From Frankia sp. RB7 (lineage in GTDB: Bacteria > Pseudomonadota > Alphaproteobacteria > Rhizobiales > Xanthobacteraceae): a stretch of 64,000 nucleotides of DNA. Position numbers and translations under genes: made by a program. A model generated the notes under the pieces. It did no database searches. It was not told the DNA's origin and worked only from the letters and a program-made list of their open reading frames with translations. The stretch spans positions 1 through 64,000 of the forward strand of contig JAUEPE010000010.1 in NCBI GenBank assembly GCA_030403585.1, in the 5' to 3' direction. This document shows positions 9,404 through 17,751 of this stretch, piece by piece. Numbering within the stretch: the stretch's first letter is position 1; each line of letters begins with the position of its first letter.

Positions 9404-10209
9404 GCGCCGTGATAGAGGCGCGAGCTTTAAGCAAGCGCGCCGGGCGCGCGACGCTGCTCGAGGACGTCAGCCTCAGCGTCGTGGCGAGTGAGATGGTCGC
9501 CATCATCGGCCCGAACGGTGCCGGCAAGTCGACGCTGCTGCGGCTGCTCTCCGGCGATCTCCGCCCAAGCGAAGGCGAGGTGCGGCTGAAGCAGCGTGAC
9601 ATCAGCGTCTATACGCCGCGCGATCTCGCCGCGCGCCGCGTGATGCTGTCCCAGCACATCAATGTCACCTTCCCCTTCACAGTCGAGGAGATCATGCTGA
9701 TGGGTGCCGGCGATCGCAGCCCGCGCGATGCGGGCCGGCTCGTCGACGCCGCGCTCGATGAGCTCGGCCTCTCGCATTTCCGCGAACGGCAATTGCCGAC
9801 GCTGTCCGGCGGCGAGCAGCAACGCGCCCATTTCGGCCGCGTGCTGGTGCAGCTCGCGTGCGGCGAGGCCGAGCACGGACCCGGGCTGCTGCTGCTGGAC
9901 GAGCCGACCTCGAGCCTGGATCTGCGCCACCAGATCGATCTGGTCGAAGCCGCGCGTCGCCGCGCGGCCGGCGGCACCGCCGTGATCGCGATCCTGCACG
10001 ACCTCAATCTCGCGATCCGTTTTGCCGACCGGCTGATCGTGCTGAACGGCGGCAAGCTCGCCGCCGATGGCCCGCGCGCTGAGATCGTCACGAGCGAAAC
10101 CATCCGCGACGTCTTCGAGATCGACGCCGTCGTCCATCAGGCCGGCGACGGCATACCTTACGTGCTGCCGCAGTCGATGCGGGCGGCTCCGCCTGCGTCG
10201 GGGATCTAG
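9400..10209 (+). CDS. hmuV: Heme ABC transporter ATP-binding protein HmuV
   Basis: This ABC ATPase powers heme import through HmuU. It has Walker A GPNGAGKST (about residues 37-45), the signature LSGGEQQR, Walker B LLLLDEPTSSLD and a switch histidine in AILHDLNLA. At 269 residues it is normal for the family. The start overlaps the hmuU stop. Its TAG stop shares the CTAG at 10206-10209 with the stop of the convergent MuiA-like gene, so the two 3' ends overlap by 4 bp with no room for a separate terminator. Confidence 0.94.
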   Translation: MSAVIEARALSKRAGRATLLEDVSLSVVASEMVAIIGPNGAGKSTLLRLLSGDLRPSEGEVRLKQRDISVYTPRDLAARRVMLSQHINVTFPFTVEEIMLMGAGDRSPRDAGRLVDAALDELGLSHFRERQLPTLSGGEQQRAHFGRVLVQLACGEAEHGPGLLLLDEPTSSLDLRHQIDLVEAARRRAAGGTAVIAILHDLNLAIRFADRLIVLNGGKLAADGPRAEIVTSETIRDVFEIDAVVHQAGDGIPYVLPQSMRAAPPASGI

Positions 10210-11876
10210 CCCGACGGCGCGATCACCACGCTCTTGTCCTTCGGCCAGCGGACGCGCCAGGCGAAGTTGATGTCCTTGACCTCGCCGGGCTTGGCATCGA
10301 ACGACCATTCCAGCACGCCGCGCTTGTCGCGGATATCTTTTGCCGTGGGCGGCGTGGTCGCGGGCAGCATCTCGACGACGATCTCGTCATTCTCGCTGAC
10401 CGGCAGTTGATCTTCGATCGCGACATGAATCGGGAAATCGTGGCCGTTGCGGACGGTGGTCTTGAACGCGCGCTCGTCGGTCTTCGACGTCGTGACCAGG
10501 AGACCGGCCGAACCCTCATTGCGCTTGAGCACCGCGCGCTCGACCTTGACCTGGTCGTCGGCGCCGAAGCCGAGCCTCACGATATCGTCCTTGGCCGAGG
10601 CCGAGAGCTTGCCGCGGCCGACGAAGACGCCGTCACGGTAGATCGCGACCTTACCCGGCAGCAAATTCGTGTCATCGGTCTGCTTGAAGCTGGCTTCGAG
10701 GAAAGCCGTGGGATCCTGCACCGGCGCGGCGCGCACCGCCAGATCAGCAGGCACGCTCATCGAGGCGATGCGCAGGCTCTTGGCGCCTTCGGCGGCGCCG
10801 AGGCTGACGCGGCCGGGGATCTTGAAGGTGGCCTGGAAGTCGCCGATCTCCGCAACCGCCTGCTGCTCATCGACGCGCTCGAGCGCGTCCGCGACTTTTG
10901 CCATGGCGGGCGATTGCACCTGGCGCGTCACCGGCGCAGACCTCGCTTGTTCCTGCGCAGCACCGAGCGCCATTGGTTTCGGCGGTTGCGGATATTGCGC
11001 CACCAGCGAGCCCAGCTCCGGCGCGCTGCCGCCTCGGGCGATACGGACGGTCGAAACGCCGAGCGTGACGTTCGACCAGTCCTCGCCGGTCGATTGCGTG
11101 ACCTCTGCGCGGCGAACCAGTTCGAGCTGCGGCTTGCGATCCTTGGCGCCGGTGTCGAGCCGGGCGTCATAGAGCGGCAGCCACCGCGCATTGCGTACGG
11201 TGTAAGTGACTCGCAGCATGGCCTTTGTCGCGGCAGCCGATGCGACGTCGATCCGCACCTCCAGCTTGCTCGGCGGCTTGGCCGATCGATCGGCCTCGAG
11301 CTGCGCGATCTGGCGATCGATCTCGCGCTGTTTTCGTGCGGCATCGCGGATCGCCGCCTCGGCAGCCGCGACTTCCTCGGCCACGGCAGTGAAGGCCGCG
11401 CGCCACTCGGTGATCGGGCGCGCCTCGCCCTTGTCGCCAAGGCCGGCGGGCGAGGCTTCGGCAAAGCGCTGCGCGAATTTGCGCCGGGCGGCCGCCGCAT
11501 CGATCGCGCCTTGCAGGTCGGCGCGCTCGTCCTTCAGCGCCTCGATACGCTTGTCGAGCTCTGGCAGATTGACCGGCGCCGCTGCGCGTGGCGGCCGTGC
11601 ATCGATGGTACCGATGGTGAGTTTTGCGCCCGCCTCACCCTCGACGCGGAGGGAGGATGGGTCGAGCGAGAGCGGAAAATCCTTGGCGACCAGCGTGCTG
11701 TCGCCGGAGGCGAGGTCGATCGCGATCACGCGGGTGACGGTGGCGCCATCAGGGTAAACGGTGACGGTATCGATCGCCGATGTGGCGTCCACATCGGCCG
11801 CCCATGAGGGCGCGGCGAACGCCGCGGTCACCAGGACCAGGCTCGTCGTCGCCAGACATTTTGCGATCGTGCGCAT
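10206..11876 (-). CDS. Mucoidy inhibitor MuiA-like protein (DUF4140/DUF4139)
   Basis: This 556-residue exported protein starts at ATG 11876, with GGGAGAAG upstream and a clear signal peptide (MRTIAKCL...APSWA). The frame runs further up to 12011 without a good start. The N-terminal part matches DUF4140 (AIDTVTVYPDGATVTR). A coiled-coil stretch around residues 90-185 follows, then DUF4139 to the end (RNARWLPLYDARLDT; RWPKDKSVVIAPSG). The MuiA name comes from a mucoidy phenotype. The molecular function is unknown. Confidence 0.85.
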   Translation of the reverse strand: MRTIAKCLATTSLVLVTAAFAAPSWAADVDATSAIDTVTVYPDGATVTRVIAIDLASGDSTLVAKDFPLSLDPSSLRVEGEAGAKLTIGTIDARPPRAAAPVNLPELDKRIEALKDERADLQGAIDAAAARRKFAQRFAEASPAGLGDKGEARPITEWRAAFTAVAEEVAAAEAAIRDAARKQREIDRQIAQLEADRSAKPPSKLEVRIDVASAAATKAMLRVTYTVRNARWLPLYDARLDTGAKDRKPQLELVRRAEVTQSTGEDWSNVTLGVSTVRIARGGSAPELGSLVAQYPQPPKPMALGAAQEQARSAPVTRQVQSPAMAKVADALERVDEQQAVAEIGDFQATFKIPGRVSLGAAEGAKSLRIASMSVPADLAVRAAPVQDPTAFLEASFKQTDDTNLLPGKVAIYRDGVFVGRGKLSASAKDDIVRLGFGADDQVKVERAVLKRNEGSAGLLVTTSKTDERAFKTTVRNGHDFPIHVAIEDQLPVSENDEIVVEMLPATTPPTAKDIRDKRGVLEWSFDAKPGEVKDINFAWRVRWPKDKSVVIAPSG

Positions 11877-12078
11877 CAAACTTCTCCCTGCCGATATCGC
11901 CGCGCCGCCAGCCGGACGCCGCGAAAACATGCCACGCCATCGTGGTGAGACGCGGCAGGGAAGGAACCGGTTCGATTGGGGTTTCCGTTGGGCGCCGCCG
12001 CGGCAGCACAATGGCCGCGGAACGCGTCACCGCGCCGCGGCACAACCTTGTCTCAAGAGCCGATTCAGGCTTCGAGCT

Positions 12079-12699
12079 TTAGACTTGGCTGGGCGAACCC
12101 TGGCCGAAGATGCGGCGGAGCAAATCCGTCACATTGCGGGCGCCGGCCTTCTTCAAAATGCTGGCGCGATAGCCTTCGACCGTGCGCGCGCTCAGATGCA
12201 TCCGCCGGGCGACTTCCTTGTTGGTCAGACCGGCGGCGAGATGCGCGAGCACATCGCCTTCGCGCGCCGTCAGGGGTTCGCAGCCGGGCAGCCAGCGTTG
12301 CCGGCTCGAATCGGGCTGGGCCGACTCGTCGATCGCAGCATCGATCCGGACGACGACGTCGTGGGTGCGAAACGGTTTCTCGATGAAGTCAGCCGCGCCG
12401 CTCTTGATGGCGTCGACCGCCATGGCAATGCTGCCATTCGCCGAGGTCACCAGCACCGGCGCCATGCAGTTTTCCTCGCGCAGGCGCTTGAGCACGTCGA
12501 GAGCAGAGCGATCCGGCGGCATCTCCAGCACCACGCAGGCCGGCATCCGCGCCTTGGCTTCCGACAGCAGCGATGCGCCGTCGGCGAAGCAGATCACGTC
12601 ATAGGCGCTCTGCTGGAGCGCGTCGGACAATTGTTCGCGGGAGGCGGCGTCGGTTTCAATGACGAATACCTCACCCTTGGAAAGCATGTTTCCCGGCAT
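12079..12699 (-). CDS. FixJ/NarL-type response regulator with Glu at the phosphoacceptor site
   Basis: This 206-residue protein has a receiver-like domain (about residues 9-125) and a LuxR-type HTH (about 142-200; LTAREGDVLAHLAAGLTNKE, SARTVEGYRASILKK). The receiver is atypical. At the phosphorylated Asp position the sequence reads VLEMPPDRSALD, placing Glu at residue 59. The usual acidic pair is reduced (IETD at 14-17), while the lysine is kept (K108 in FIEKPF). It may therefore act without phosphorylation, in a permanently active or otherwise signalled state. No kinase gene is adjacent. ATG 12687 is an alternative start. Confidence 0.85.
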   Translation of the reverse strand: MPGNMLSKGEVFVIETDAASREQLSDALQQSAYDVICFADGASLLSEAKARMPACVVLEMPPDRSALDVLKRLREENCMAPVLVTSANGSIAMAVDAIKSGAADFIEKPFRTHDVVVRIDAAIDESAQPDSSRQRWLPGCEPLTAREGDVLAHLAAGLTNKEVARRMHLSARTVEGYRASILKKAGARNVTDLLRRIFGQGSPSQV

Positions 12700-12834
12700 A
12701 ATCCCGATCCAGCAATGTCTTGGTCAAAGGATAAGAGACGGCCGGGGGCCCCATCGCGCCCCGCCGTCAAAAAGCACGGGCATTCGCGCCGGTGCTTCGC
12801 TTTCCCTTATGTATGTTCCACCCTGTTCCCGGAT

Positions 12835-12871
12835 TTGACGGATCGGGACAGAAACTTTACATTTCGGGACA
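12835..12871 (+). promoter_or_regulatory. Probable sigma-70-type promoter with 21-bp-spaced direct repeats
   Basis: TTGACG (12835-12840) and TACATT (12858-12863) are separated by exactly 17 bp. Two identical octamers TCGGGACA lie at 12843-12850 and 12864-12871, a 21-bp period (two helical turns). One is inside the spacer and one is just after the -10 element. This layout fits binding of the downstream AraC-family regulator to its own promoter, probably as repression. Confidence 0.6.
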
Positions 12872-12902
12872 TCTGCGGGAATGGCTGACAGGAACAGGTC
12901 GC

Positions 12903-13940
12903 ATGACCGACCTCATTCGCAGCGCAGGCTTGAGCTGTTACCCGGAGGTCGCCCGGTCGGTCGGGCTCGACCCCAGGCAGATGATGCGCAAGGTCAGACT
13001 GCCGCTGGCCATCCTCGACAAGCCCGATACACCCATTGCGGTCCCAGCCTTACGTCGCCTGCTCGAACTATCGGCAGAGGAATCCGGTGCCGAAGATTTC
13101 GGCTTACGGCTGGCCGAGCGCGGCGGCCTGACCAATTTCGGCGCGGTCGGCTTGATCGTGCGCGAACAGGCGACCGTCGGCGGGGCCATCGAAGCTTTCT
13201 CGCGCTTCATCCATGTCCATCATGACGGCATGAAGCTCGACGTCGTCAGAGACAAGCAGACTGTGACCGTCACATTGCATCTGCGCGGGCGACAGCCGAC
13301 CGCCCCGCGCCAGTCGATCGACATGGCGCTGGGCAGCGTCCATCGCATCATCCAGTCGCTGTTCGGAAGTGATTGGCGGCCGCAGGAGGTGCACCTGCGC
13401 TACCCGCCACCGCACGACCGCAAGCGCTACCGCGACTTCTACGGCTGCCGTGTGATCTTCAACGCGGAAGAGGACGCGATCCTGTTGTCGGCGCATGACA
13501 TGGAGCGGCGGATCCCGAGCGCGCATCCCCTTATCGCGAATTATCTGCGCAAGCGGATCGAAGCAATCGAAAATCGGCCGGCAAGCTGGGAAGAGAAGGT
13601 CGACGAGGTCGTGCGCATCCTGCTCGCGAGCGGCGACTGCACGGTCGAACGCGTGGCGGAGCGTCTCGCCTGCACCCGTCGCACCATCCACCGGCATCTC
13701 GCGGAAGCCGGCACCAGCTTCTCGGCGATCCTCGATGCGCAGCGCGCCGATCTCGTGATCCAGCTGATCGAGGATCCCGGCCGGCCGCTGGCGGATATCG
13801 CCGCACAGCTCGGCTTCTCGGCGCAGAGCGCGATGGCCCGCTGGTTCCGCGGCCGCTTCGGCTGCACCATTACCGACTGGCGCAAGGGCGTGCGACCGCT
13901 GGGCAAGCCAGACGACGTACCGTCGGCGTCAGCTGCTTAA
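12903..13940 (+). CDS. AraC-family transcriptional regulator (Arabinose_bd type)
   Basis: This 345-residue regulator has an N-terminal domain of the OruR/ArgR-like AraC subgroup (about residues 15-200; LRLAERGGLTNFGAVGLIVR) and two C-terminal HTH motifs (about 235-335; VERVAERLACTRRTIHRHL and LADIAAQLGFSAQSAMARWF). ATG 12903 is chosen over the longer frame from 12792 because the promoter elements at 12835-12863 lie inside that extension. The target genes are unknown. Candidates are itself and the neighbouring scoAB or response-regulator genes. Confidence 0.88.
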   Translation: MTDLIRSAGLSCYPEVARSVGLDPRQMMRKVRLPLAILDKPDTPIAVPALRRLLELSAEESGAEDFGLRLAERGGLTNFGAVGLIVREQATVGGAIEAFSRFIHVHHDGMKLDVVRDKQTVTVTLHLRGRQPTAPRQSIDMALGSVHRIIQSLFGSDWRPQEVHLRYPPPHDRKRYRDFYGCRVIFNAEEDAILLSAHDMERRIPSAHPLIANYLRKRIEAIENRPASWEEKVDEVVRILLASGDCTVERVAERLACTRRTIHRHLAEAGTSFSAILDAQRADLVIQLIEDPGRPLADIAAQLGFSAQSAMARWFRGRFGCTITDWRKGVRPLGKPDDVPSASAA

Positions 13941-14019
13941 GCCTCAGCGCGCCGGGGCCGGCGGAATTGGAGGAGCCGCGGCCACGATGCCCGGCCATTC
14001 ACGATTACTCGCGACTGTC

Positions 14020-14670
14020 TTACGTGTTCTTCAGCGCGACGCGGAATTCGGCTTCGGTCTTTTCCTTGACCTCGTCGAGCGTGACGCCGTCGGCGAGCTC
14101 GATCAGCGCCATGCCGCCGTCACCGTGCTTGTCGATGGTGAACACGGCCAAATCAGTGACCACCATGTCGACCACGCGCTCGCCGGTCAGTGGCAGATTG
14201 CACTGTTTGAGCAGCTTGGCGCCGTCCTTGGCCGAATGCTCCATCACCACGACGACGCGCTTGACGCCGGCGACGAGGTCCATCGCGCCGCCCATGCCCT
14301 TGACCATCTTGCCGGGGATCATCCAGTTGGCGAGATCGCCGTTCTGGGCCACCTGCATGGCGCCGAGGATCGACAGATCCATGTGGCCGCCGCGGATCAT
14401 GCCGAAGGAATCCGCGCTCGAGAAATACGACGTCGTCGGCAATTCGCTCACGGTCTGCTTGCCGGCGTTGATCAGATCGGCGTCCTCTTCGCCCTCATAG
14501 GGGAACGGACCCATGCCGAGCATGCCGTTCTCGCTCTGGAGGCTGACGTCGACGCCGTCAGGGATGTAGTTCGAGACCAGCGTCGGGATGCCGATGCCGA
14601 GATTGACGTAGTAGCCGTCACGCAATTCCTTCGCGGCGCGCGCAGCCATCTGTTCACGGGTCCAGGCCAT
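14020..14670 (-). CDS. scoB: 3-oxoacid CoA-transferase subunit B
   Basis: This is the beta subunit of a class I CoA-transferase, which moves CoA between succinyl-CoA and 3-oxoacids such as acetoacetate, used in ketone-body or polyhydroxybutyrate breakdown. The catalytic glutamate is E47 in the SENG motif, and the [11 protein letters not shown] loop is present. It is 216 residues long, the usual length. It is transcribed after subunit A with a 15-bp gap. The choice of acetoacetate over 3-oxoadipate as substrate cannot be settled from sequence reading. Confidence 0.9.
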   Translation of the reverse strand: MAWTREQMAARAAKELRDGYYVNLGIGIPTLVSNYIPDGVDVSLQSENGMLGMGPFPYEGEEDADLINAGKQTVSELPTTSYFSSADSFGMIRGGHMDLSILGAMQVAQNGDLANWMIPGKMVKGMGGAMDLVAGVKRVVVVMEHSAKDGAKLLKQCNLPLTGERVVDMVVTDLAVFTIDKHGDGGMALIELADGVTLDEVKEKTEAEFRVALKNT

Positions 14671-14685
14671 CTTAGTCTCCTGATC

Positions 14686-15393
14686 TCAAGCTGCGGTGCG
14701 CGGGCGGGTGTTGCGGAATTCGATGCGCTTCTGGGCCGTACCGACCTCGACGATGCGCTTCACGAAAATGCCGGGCGTGTGGATGTGGTCGGGATTAAGT
14801 TCACCGGCGGGAACCAGATGCTCGACCTCGGCCACCGTGACCTTGGCGGCGGTCGCCATCATCGGATTGAAGTTGCGCGCGGTCTTGCGGTAGATCAGGT
14901 TGCCGGCGGTGTCGCCCTTCCAGGCGTGCACGATGGCGAGGTCGGCGAACAGGCCGCGTTCCATCAGGTACTTCTCGCCGTCGAACTCCTTCACTTCCTT
15001 GCCTTCGGCGATCAGCGTGCCGACGCCGGTCTTGGTGTAGAAGGCCGGGATGCCGGCGCCGCCGGCGCGGATGCGCTCGGCCAGCGTGCCCTGCGGATTG
15101 AATTCGAGCTGCAGCTCGCCGGCGAGGAATTGCTGGGCGAACAGCTTGTTCTCGCCGACATAGGACGAGATCATCTTCTTGATCTGGCGGGTTTCCAGCA
15201 GGCGGCTGAGCCCGATGCCGTCGACGCCGGCATTGTTCGAGACAACGGTCAGACCCTTGACGCCGGAGTCGCGGATCGCGTCCGACAGCGCCTCGGCGAT
15301 GCCGCAGAGGCCGAAGCCACCCGACATGATCATCATGTTGTCCTTGAGCACGCCCTCAAGAGCCGACTTGGCGTCGGGATAGACCTTGTTCAT
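14686..15393 (-). CDS. scoA: 3-oxoacid CoA-transferase subunit A
   Basis: This is the alpha subunit partner of scoB, 235 residues, with the CoA-binding glycine motif GGFGLCGIAEAL near the N-terminus and the conserved SNNAGVDG segment. Together A and B form the heterotetrameric enzyme. It is first in a two-gene leftward operon. PcaI/AtoD-type enzymes share these motifs, so the exact 3-oxoacid is inferred only loosely. Confidence 0.9.
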   Translation of the reverse strand: MNKVYPDAKSALEGVLKDNMMIMSGGFGLCGIAEALSDAIRDSGVKGLTVVSNNAGVDGIGLSRLLETRQIKKMISSYVGENKLFAQQFLAGELQLEFNPQGTLAERIRAGGAGIPAFYTKTGVGTLIAEGKEVKEFDGEKYLMERGLFADLAIVHAWKGDTAGNLIYRKTARNFNPMMATAAKVTVAEVEHLVPAGELNPDHIHTPGIFVKRIVEVGTAQKRIEFRNTRPRTAA

Positions 15394-15654
15394 GCAAAAA
15401 CCCTCGACTGAAGCTGCGGCCTGAAGGCGTCGCGCCCTTGTTGGCGGCGATTATTAGGCGAAATCGTCCGAAGCCGTCAATGATACGGGGTTCTCCGTTC
15501 CGAGAGCCGGTGGTAGAAGCTGCCCACGCCGTGGGCAGACCCGTCCGCGGCCTTGAAAGCGACAAGAAAACCCATCAAGTTGCGGGGGTTGGGCGTGGGA
15601 CGCGCAGGTTTCCCGTCCCGCCCTTCTGGCTCCAGCGACCAACCCGATCAGGAC

Positions 15655-17556
15655 ATGCCATTGACCATGGCCCAAGGAATGAAGCGCCTCGGGACGCCGA
15701 TCGCGGCGCTGCTCGGCGTTGTGCTGATCGCCCTGATCGCGACCTCCTGGCTCATCAACCGCGATGCGTTGCGCAAGGCCGTGGAAGCGCAGATTCGCGA
15801 CGTCACCGGGCTCGAGCTCAGCGTGGCCGGCAACATCGACATTTCCGTGCTGCCGGCAAGCTACATCTCCTTCCATGACGTCGGCCTGAAGGGCGGCGGC
15901 ACTGCCGACCCCGCGCTCCATGTCGACGTGCTCACCGCCAATCTCAGGCTGTTGCCGCTATTGCTGCAACGGTTCGAGATCGCCGACCTGACGCTGCTGC
16001 GGCCGCATATCCATGTCAGCCTGAAACCAGACGGCGAGAGCAACTGGACGCCCTTCATCCAGACCATCGCACGGACGATGAAGCCCGGTGCCGACAACCA
16101 GGTGTCGTTCTCCGAGATCAGGATCCAGGACGGCGTGCTCAATTACGAGGACGCCGCCACGCAAGGCACCGAGAAGTTCGAGGATATCGACCTGTCGCTG
16201 GCCTGGCCCTCGATCTCGCGCTCCTTTGCCGCGACCGGGCAGTTCGACTGGCGCGGCGAGCGTGTCGACGGCTCTATCAGCTTTGCCGATTTCGTCGCGG
16301 CCCTCTCGGGCGACCGCTCGGGCCTGAAGGCGCGGATCGCCAGCGCGCCGCTCAAGCTCGCCTTCGACGGCAGCGTCGCCAACCGTACCAGTCCGATGAT
16401 GGAAGGTACGCTCACCATCGACAGCCCGTCCCTGCGCAACGCCCTGCGCTGGACCGGCCAGCCGCAGCCCGGCAGCGGCGGCTTCGGCCGCTTCGCGCTG
16501 AAGGCGCGCGCCAATGTCGTCGGCGCCTCGATCGCGCTCACCAATGTCAATGTCGAGCTCGACGGCAACACCGCCGAAGGCGTGATCACCTATGCCAATA
16601 ACGGCCGGCAGACGCTGCAAGCGACGCTCGCCGCCGACGCGCTGGACCTGACGCCCTATATCTCCACCTTCCGCCTGCTCGCGAGCGGCGCGCGCGACTG
16701 GAACAGGCAGCTGTTCGACCTCAATGGCCTCTCGACCACCGACCTCGACATGCGCCTCTCGGCCGCCAAGCTGACGGTCGGCCCCTCGAAGCTCGGCCGC
16801 ACCGCGATCGGCGCGAACTTGCGCAACGGCACGCTGGCGCTTTCGGTCGGCGAAGCCCAGGTCTATGGCGGCATCGCCAAGGGCTCGTTCGGCATCTCGC
16901 GCTCCGACACGGTCGCCGACATCAAGGCGCAATTCCAGTTCACCGACGTCGACCTCCAGGCCTGCGCCTCCGAACTGTTCGGCCTCAGCAAGCTGTCCGG
17001 CCGCGGCAATATCAACGTGTCCCTGCTCGCGTCCGGCTCGAGCCCGTTCGGCCTGATGCAGTCGCTCGACGGCACCGCCACCGTGACCGGGCATGACGGC
17101 GCGATCGCAGGCTTCAACGCCGAGCAATTGCTGAAGCGGCTGGAGCGCCGGCCTTTGTCGGGCGGCGGCAATTTTCGCAACGGCTCGACGCCCTTTGACA
17201 ATCTCACCATCGCGGTGAAGTTCGCCGACGGGATCGCCACCGCCGAGGACATTCGCATCGAAGGGCCGGCCGCGAAGATCACACTGACCGGCACCGCATC
17301 GGTGCCGACGCGCGAATACGACATGAAGGGTGTGGCGAGCCTCAACACGACGTCCGGCTTTCAGCTGCCCTTCATGGTGCAGGGCCCCTGGGACGATCCG
17401 CTGATCTTCCCCGATCCCGAAGCCCTGATTCGCCAGTCGCCCGCGGCGTCTCCTTTCCTCGATTTGCTGAAGCAGCGCATCACCGGCGGAAAGCGACAGG
17501 CGCCGGAGGGATCGCCGACCGCCGAGAACGCCAAAGAGGGCGCGAAGTCCAACTGA
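15655..17556 (+). CDS. AsmA family protein
   Basis: This is an inner-membrane-anchored periplasmic protein of about 633 residues. It has one N-terminal transmembrane helix (about 12-33; PIAALLGVVLIALIATSWLI), an AsmA N-terminal domain and repeated beta-strand segments, and a C-terminal AsmA region near residues 440-590 (GLSKLSGRGNINVSL, the pattern of AsmA_2). AsmA-like proteins are implicated in lipid transport between membranes. Start choice is uncertain: ATGs at 15655, 15667 and 15679 are close together, and the frame is also open further upstream from TTG 15553. It stands alone between scoA and a sugar ABC operon. Confidence 0.85.
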   Translation: MPLTMAQGMKRLGTPIAALLGVVLIALIATSWLINRDALRKAVEAQIRDVTGLELSVAGNIDISVLPASYISFHDVGLKGGGTADPALHVDVLTANLRLLPLLLQRFEIADLTLLRPHIHVSLKPDGESNWTPFIQTIARTMKPGADNQVSFSEIRIQDGVLNYEDAATQGTEKFEDIDLSLAWPSISRSFAATGQFDWRGERVDGSISFADFVAALSGDRSGLKARIASAPLKLAFDGSVANRTSPMMEGTLTIDSPSLRNALRWTGQPQPGSGGFGRFALKARANVVGASIALTNVNVELDGNTAEGVITYANNGRQTLQATLAADALDLTPYISTFRLLASGARDWNRQLFDLNGLSTTDLDMRLSAAKLTVGPSKLGRTAIGANLRNGTLALSVGEAQVYGGIAKGSFGISRSDTVADIKAQFQFTDVDLQACASELFGLSKLSGRGNINVSLLASGSSPFGLMQSLDGTATVTGHDGAIAGFNAEQLLKRLERRPLSGGGNFRNGSTPFDNLTIAVKFADGIATAEDIRIEGPAAKITLTGTASVPTREYDMKGVASLNTTSGFQLPFMVQGPWDDPLIFPDPEALIRQSPAASPFLDLLKQRITGGKRQAPEGSPTAENAKEGAKSN

Positions 17557-17703
17557 GGACGGCGTCCGCCGATCACGCGAATTGATCGGGGCGAATTGAT
17601 GCGGCGATCGCATCGATGCGCGCGTTAAGCATCTCCGAGAGCCCGATACCCCTCGACCTAGGTCTGACAACATGCCGCTAGATCGGATAGCGGCCATGCG
17701 CTA

Positions 17704-17729
17704 GTGTTTTATCCGACCGGTTAAAACAC
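17704..17729. promoter_or_regulatory. Inverted repeat, candidate operator of the sugar ABC operon
   Basis: GTGTTTTA (17704-17711) and TAAAACAC (17722-17729) are perfect 8-bp inverted arms around a 10-nt centre. The dyad lies 23 bp before the GTG start of the binding-protein gene. It could bind a dimeric sugar-responsive repressor. No regulator gene is adjacent, so the cognate protein is unknown. Confidence 0.5.
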
Positions 17730-17751
17730 CGGCGGCTTGAGGGAGAAAAAC

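Noticed and set aside
15958..17697. Long minus-strand frame opposite the AsmA gene
   Set aside because: Same reason: Arg/Gly-rich mirror of a real coding frame, no family resemblance.
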